From contig JBJKYB010000002.1 of assembly GCA_045561235.1 (NCBI GenBank), positions 1 to 64,000 of the forward strand: a stretch of 64,000 nucleotides of DNA, given 5' to 3'. Shown here piece after piece: positions 59,725 through 64,000 of this stretch (position 1 is its first letter; each line of letters opens with the position of its first letter). The stretch comes from GCA-2705445 sp002705445 (GTDB taxonomy: Bacteria > Pseudomonadota > Gammaproteobacteria > Poriferisulfidales > GCA-002705445). A program made the position numbers and the translations under genes. The notes beneath the pieces were generated by a model, which ran no database searches, had not been told where the DNA came from, and saw nothing but the letters and a program-made list of their open reading frames with translations.

Positions 59725-62700
59725 TCGATTTCATCCTTTTCAAGTTCAATATTTATTCCCAATGATTTAATTTCTTTCATCAATACATTAAAAGATTCTG
59801 GCATTCCAGCGTCAATGCTTTGTGAGTCATCTACAATATTTTTGTACATTTTATTTCTTCCGCTCACATCATCTGATTTAACTGTCAACATTTCTTGGAG
59901 AGTATATCCAGCTCCATACGCTTCTAGTGCCCAAACTTCCATTTCTCCAAATCTTTGTCCTCCAAATTGTGCTTTACCACCTAAAGGTTGTTGCGTTACC
60001 AAACTATATGGACCAGTGGATCTAGCATGCATCTTATCGTCAACGAGGTGATTTAACTTTAAAACATTCATATATCCTACTGTGGTTTCTCTATCAAAAT
60101 ATTCACCAGTTCTTCCATCTATTAATCTAGCTTGTCCTGATTCAGGCAAATCAGCTAGCTTTAGCATTTCTTTAATTTCACTTTCATGAGCTCCATCAAA
60201 AACTGGAGTTGCCATAGGAACTCCATTTCTCAAATTATTAGCAAGGTTTTTGATTTCATCGTCAGTAAAATTTTTTAGATTAGTTTTTTCACTAGCACCA
60301 ACACTATAAACGGTCTCTAAAAAGGTCCTGATAGTTTTAACAGGTGTATCCGTATCAAGCATTTTACCTATTTTAATTCCTAAGCCTTTCGCTGCCCATC
60401 CTAAATGTGTTTCTAAGACTTGACCAACATTCATTCTCGAAGGAACTCCCAAAGGATTTAAAACAACATCAACTGGAGTGCCATCCTCCATATGTGGCAT
60501 ATCTTCGACTGGTACTATCATGGATATAACGCCTTTATTTCCATGCCTACCAGCCATTTTGTCTCCAGGCTGAAGTCTTCTTTTGACAGCTAAATAAACT
60601 TTTATTATCTTTAAAACTCCAGGAAGTAGGTCCCCTCCAGCTGTAATCTTGGCTTCTTGCCTTTCTAACATCTCTTTTAAATTACTTTTTTGTTTATCTA
60701 ATTGTTTCGATAATTTTTCTAACTTTATATTTATTTTTTCATCTCTTATTCTTATTTCTAACCAATTACTTTTTTCAAGATTATTTAAATAATCTTCGGT
60801 AACTTTATCGCCCTTTTTAAGATTATTTGGACCGCCTTCAGAAACTTTATTTAAAATTAAATTTTTTACTCTAAATAAAATATCGTCTTCATAAATTCTT
60901 AGCTGATCCGCAATATCTTTTTTTGCTAATTCAATTTGTTCTTCTTCAATATCAAGTGATCGCTGGTCTTTGTCAATACCATCGCGTGTATAAACTCTTA
61001 CATCAATCACTGTTCCCTCAATGCCAGATGGTACTCTCAAAGAAGTATCTTTAACATCTGAAGCTTTTTCTCCAAATATTGCTCTTAATAATTTTTCTTC
61101 AGGAGAAAGTTGAGTTTCACCTTTCGGTGTAACTTTTCCAACAAGAATATCGTTTGGACTTATTTCTGCTCCAACATAAACAATCCCAGATTCATCAAGT
61201 TTTCCTAACAAGCCTTCACTAACATTTGGAATATCAGCTGTGATTTCTTCTGCTCCGAGCTTTGTATCTCTAGTAATGCAAGTTAGCTCTTCTATATGTA
61301 TTGTGGTGAATCTGTCTTCTTCTACAACTCTATCAGAAATTAATATAGAGTCCTCAAAATTGTAACCATTCCATGGCATGAATGCTATCAGCATATTTTG
61401 GCCAAGCGCAAGTTCACCCAGGTCTGTGGACGGGCCATCTGCCAAAACATCATTTTTTGCAATTACATCACCTACTTTCACTAAAGGTCTTTGGTTGATA
61501 CATGTATTTTGGTTTGATCTTGTATATTTTGTTAAGTTATAAATATCTACTCCAGCCTCATCGGATGTAGTTTCAGTATCATTGACTCTTACAACTATTC
61601 TTCCAGCGTCAACACTATCAACTGTACCGCCCCTATTTGCAATTAATGCTGCATGAGAATCTTTTGCCACAGCTCTTTCCATACCAGTTCCTACTAAGGG
61701 CTTTTCAGCTATCAAGGTTGGCACTGCTTGTCTTTGCATATTTGACCCCATTAATGCCCTATTAGCATCATCGTGTTCTAAAAATGGAATTATTGATGAT
61801 GCAACTGAAACAATTTGCATTGGGGACACGTCTATATAATCAATTTTTTCAGGAGTAGACATCATAAACTCGTTTAAATGCCTGCATGATACAAAATCAT
61901 CTATAAACTTTCCTTTTTTATCCAGTTCTGCATTTGCTTGTGCAATAACGTATCTTGATTCGTCTATTGCAGATAAATACTCGATATCAGATGTAACTTT
62001 AGAGTTTACTACTTTTCTGTAAGGTGTTTCTAAAAAACCATATTTGTTTGTTCTTGAAAACACCGCCAAAGAGTTTATTAAGCCAATATTTGGACCTTCA
62101 GGAGTTTCTATAGGGCATACTCTTCCGTAGTGTGTTGGGTGAACATCCCTCACCTCAAATCCTGCTCTTTCTCTTGTCAAGCCTCCTGGGCCTAAGGCTG
62201 ATATTCTTCGTTTATGAGTTATTTCAGATAAAGGATTATTTTGATCCATAAACTGCGACAATTGGCTTGAGCCAAAGAATTCTTTGATTGCTGCCATAAC
62301 AGGTTTTGCATTAATTAATTCCTGCGGCATTAAGCCTTCAGATTCAGCAATAGTAAGCCTTTCCTTTACTGCCCTCTCAACTCTTACTAAACCTACTCTA
62401 TAAACATTTTCTATCATTTCGCCAACAGAGCGAACTCTTCTATTTCCTAAATGATCAATATCATCAACAACTCCATTACCATTTCTAATATTAACAAGCT
62501 CTTTTATAACGTCTACAATATCATTTTTATTAAGTATACCTTCTGAACTATTTTCTTTGTCTAGACGGGCATTAAATTTCATTCTTCCTACCTCGGATAA
62601 ATCATATCTGTCTTCAACGAAGAAAAGATTTGTAAAAAGATTTTGGGCAGCATCTTTAGTAGGTGGTTCGCCAGGCCTCATCATTTTATATATTTCTACC

Positions 62701-63797
62701 TGTGCTTCTAATTGATTTGTAGATGGATCGATCAATAGAGTATTGGATATATAAGGGCCATTATCAATTTCATTTGTGAACAAAATTTGAAAACTTTCTA
62801 AATTAAGTTTTCTGATTTGATCAATATTTTCACTATCAATAGTAGTATTGAGAGGAACAACTATTTCTCCAGTTTCATTATCTAAAATATCATGCCCAAT
62901 AATTTTTCCATATAAATACTCCTCACTTATCGGAAGATATTCAATTTTAGCATCTTGTAACATTTTTACGTGTCGAGCATTAAAAATTTTTCCTTGTTGA
63001 ATGATAACTTTATTTTTAATTTTTAGCTCATCAGTTGCAACTGTTCCTTTTAATCTCTCAGGAATTAATTTAAGCATGAATGAGTCTTTTTCAACTTTAA
63101 TATCATCTTTTTCAAAGAACAAATCTATAATTTCTGTGGTTTCGTAACCTAAGGCTCTTAAAAGTATGGTTGCAGGAAGTTTTCTCTTTCTATCTATCCT
63201 AGCAAATAATGCATCTTTTGGGTCAAATTCAAAATCTAGCCATGAACCTCTGTATGGAATTATCCTTGCAGAATATAATAATTTACCCGAAGAGTGCGTT
63301 TTACCTTTGTCGTGATCAAAGAAAACACCAGGAGATCTATGAAGCTGAGAAACTACTACCCTTTCAGTTCCATTAATTACAAAAGAACCTTTGTTCGTCA
63401 TTAAAGGTATATCGCCCATAAAAACCTCTTGTTCTTTTATATCTTTCACTTTTTCAGGGTTATCTCTTTCACAAATAACCAAACGCATTAAAACTTTTAG
63501 TGGTGCAGCATAAGTCAATCCTCTTAACTGACATTCTTGAACATTAAAAACTGGAGTACCCACTGAATAATCTATATATTCTAATCTAACATGACCTGAG
63601 TGACTTACTATTGGGAAAACAGAGTGAAAAGCCTTATGTAAACCTGATAAGGATCTTACTTCATTATCTTCGCTTATGCTTAAAAACTCAGAGTATGAAT
63701 CGGTCTGTATATCAAGCATTGGCGGTATATCAATAACTTGTTTTCTTTTACCAAAATTTTTTCTGATTCTCTTTTTTTCTGTATATGTGTATTCCAT
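59721..63797 (-). CDS. rpoB: RNA polymerase subunit beta
   Basis: A 1358-residue beta subunit. The rifampicin-pocket region reads SQLSQFMDQNNPLSEITHKRRISALGPGGL with wild-type-like residues. GDKMAGRHGNKGVIS, YNFEDSILISDRV and C-terminal LGGKAQFGGQRFGEMEVWALEAYGA are canonical. It follows rplL after about 90 bp that hold a hairpin plus U-tract, and overlaps rpoC by 4 bp. Confidence 0.99.
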   Translation of the reverse strand: MEYTYTEKKRIRKNFGKRKQVIDIPPMLDIQTDSYSEFLSISEDNEVRSLSGLHKAFHSVFPIVSHSGHVRLEYIDYSVGTPVFNVQECQLRGLTYAAPLKVLMRLVICERDNPEKVKDIKEQEVFMGDIPLMTNKGSFVINGTERVVVSQLHRSPGVFFDHDKGKTHSSGKLLYSARIIPYRGSWLDFEFDPKDALFARIDRKRKLPATILLRALGYETTEIIDLFFEKDDIKVEKDSFMLKLIPERLKGTVATDELKIKNKVIIQQGKIFNARHVKMLQDAKIEYLPISEEYLYGKIIGHDILDNETGEIVVPLNTTIDSENIDQIRKLNLESFQILFTNEIDNGPYISNTLLIDPSTNQLEAQVEIYKMMRPGEPPTKDAAQNLFTNLFFVEDRYDLSEVGRMKFNARLDKENSSEGILNKNDIVDVIKELVNIRNGNGVVDDIDHLGNRRVRSVGEMIENVYRVGLVRVERAVKERLTIAESEGLMPQELINAKPVMAAIKEFFGSSQLSQFMDQNNPLSEITHKRRISALGPGGLTRERAGFEVRDVHPTHYGRVCPIETPEGPNIGLINSLAVFSRTNKYGFLETPYRKVVNSKVTSDIEYLSAIDESRYVIAQANAELDKKGKFIDDFVSCRHLNEFMMSTPEKIDYIDVSPMQIVSVASSIIPFLEHDDANRALMGSNMQRQAVPTLIAEKPLVGTGMERAVAKDSHAALIANRGGTVDSVDAGRIVVRVNDTETTSDEAGVDIYNLTKYTRSNQNTCINQRPLVKVGDVIAKNDVLADGPSTDLGELALGQNMLIAFMPWNGYNFEDSILISDRVVEEDRFTTIHIEELTCITRDTKLGAEEITADIPNVSEGLLGKLDESGIVYVGAEISPNDILVGKVTPKGETQLSPEEKLLRAIFGEKASDVKDTSLRVPSGIEGTVIDVRVYTRDGIDKDQRSLDIEEEQIELAKKDIADQLRIYEDDILFRVKNLILNKVSEGGPNNLKKGDKVTEDYLNNLEKSNWLEIRIRDEKINIKLEKLSKQLDKQKSNLKEMLERQEAKITAGGDLLPGVLKIIKVYLAVKRRLQPGDKMAGRHGNKGVISMIVPVEDMPHMEDGTPVDVVLNPLGVPSRMNVGQVLETHLGWAAKGLGIKIGKMLDTDTPVKTIRTFLETVYSVGASEKTNLKNFTDDEIKNLANNLRNGVPMATPVFDGAHESEIKEMLKLADLPESGQARLIDGRTGEYFDRETTVGYMNVLKLNHLVDDKMHARSTGPYSLVTQQPLGGKAQFGGQRFGEMEVWALEAYGAGYTLQEMLTVKSDDVSGRNKMYKNIVDDSQSIDAGMPESFNVLMKEIKSLGINIELEKDEIE

Positions 63798-63821
63798 TTT
63801 TACCCTTAAGTATTAATATTA

Positions 63822-63861
63822 AAAAAAAACAAAAAACTACCAGTAACAAAAAGTTACTAGT
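63822..63861 (-). terminator. Hairpin plus U-tract between rplL and rpoB (partial terminator)
   Basis: Minus strand: ACTAGTAAC (63861-63853) pairs with GTTACTGGT (63847-63839), nine pairs with one G-U and a five-base loop. It is followed by AG, TTTTTT, G and nine more T. The position matches the known partial terminator between rplL and rpoB of E. coli, which lowers rpoBC expression relative to L7/L12. Here it should act the same way, because rpoB has no other obvious promoter. Confidence 0.8.
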
Positions 63862-63890
63862 ATTTAATAAATAAATTTTATAAAAAAATT

Positions 63891-64000
63891 TTAACTGAGC
63901 TCAACTGTTGCTCCAGCTTCCTCTAATTGTTTTTTAGCATCGTCTGCTTCCTTTTTGGAAACACCTTCTTTTACAGTTACAGGAGCTCCCTCAACCATAT
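63891..64000 (-). CDS. rplL: 50S ribosomal protein L7/L12, C-terminal end (cut by window edge)
   Basis: The last 36 codons of L7/L12 lie in the window, ending VKEGVSKKEADDAKKQLEEAGATVELS. This is the typical factor-binding C-terminal domain with the conserved KK-x-LEEAGA-x-VEL end. The rest of the gene lies beyond the window edge. The rplL-rpoB-rpoC order is standard. Confidence 0.95.
   Translation of the reverse strand, partial: MVEGAPVTVKEGVSKKEADDAKKQLEEAGATVELS

Noticed and set aside
1..64000. CRISPR array, prophage, transposase or defence locus
   Set aside because: No regularly spaced repeats, no phage structural or integrase genes and no transposases were seen.

Overview
The window is a compact, strongly AT-rich bacterial chromosome segment. 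Almost every gene is core housekeeping. Neighbours overlap by a few bases or sit a few bases apart, and several convergent pairs overlap at their stop codons, which suggests a streamlined free-living proteobacterium. The orders recA-recX-alaS-lysC-csrA-tRNA-Ser, rlmH-rsfS-nadD, lnt-corC-ybeY-phoH-miaB and rpoBC-str-S10-spc-alpha fit beta- or gammaproteobacteria. Three genes of tetrahydromethanopterin/methanofuran-type C1 cofactor synthesis (27179-29856) point to a methylotroph. The best guess is an OM43-like or other Methylophilales betaproteobacterium. There is no 16S gene in the window, so this stays an inference.

Layout. 1-1229: tRNA-Arg, a small DUF4396 membrane protein, a HIT protein, and a 335-bp non-coding stretch with two tRNA-3'-end-like motifs. 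1230-7865: a czcCBA-type heavy-metal RND efflux operon with a small Cys/His-rich CzcI-like protein, then two small ORFs that look like one frameshifted gene. With the 413-bp non-coding stretch that follows (7866-8278), this is the only part that looks accessory. 8279-14580: tRNA-Ser, csrA, lysC, alaS, recX, recA and pncC, all on the minus strand. 14641-18446 (plus): a NorD/CbbO-like VWA protein, a lipoprotein, a WrbA-like flavoprotein and a DUF2069 membrane protein. 18441-27093: hda and a CDP-alcohol phosphatidyltransferase (minus), purM-purN (plus), then a nitrilase-family amidase, yhdP, rlmH, rsfS and nadD (minus). 27179-29856 (plus): the C1-cofactor genes. 29843-36376 (minus): lnt, corC, ybeY, phoH, miaB, a WecA/MraY-family transferase and ssb. 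36491-39301 (plus): uvrA.

39296-64000 (minus) is one continuous ribosomal/transcription superoperon. In transcription order it reads rplL (cut by the window edge), rpoB, rpoC, rpsL, rpsG, fusA, rpsJ, the S10 genes rplC-rpsQ, the spc genes rplN-rpmJ including secY, and the alpha genes rpsM-rplQ. Three regulatory points can be read directly. One is a hairpin plus U-tract between rplL and rpoB. The second is a near-consensus sigma-70 promoter before rpsL. The third is a TATAAT box followed by a hairpin plus U-tract between rpsJ and rplC, which looks like a leader/attenuator placed inside the usual S10 operon. The tuf gene normally found between fusA and rpsJ is absent.

No CRISPR array, insertion sequence, prophage or defence system is visible. 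The least explained parts are the non-coding stretches at 895-1229 and 7866-8278 that flank the metal-efflux segment.
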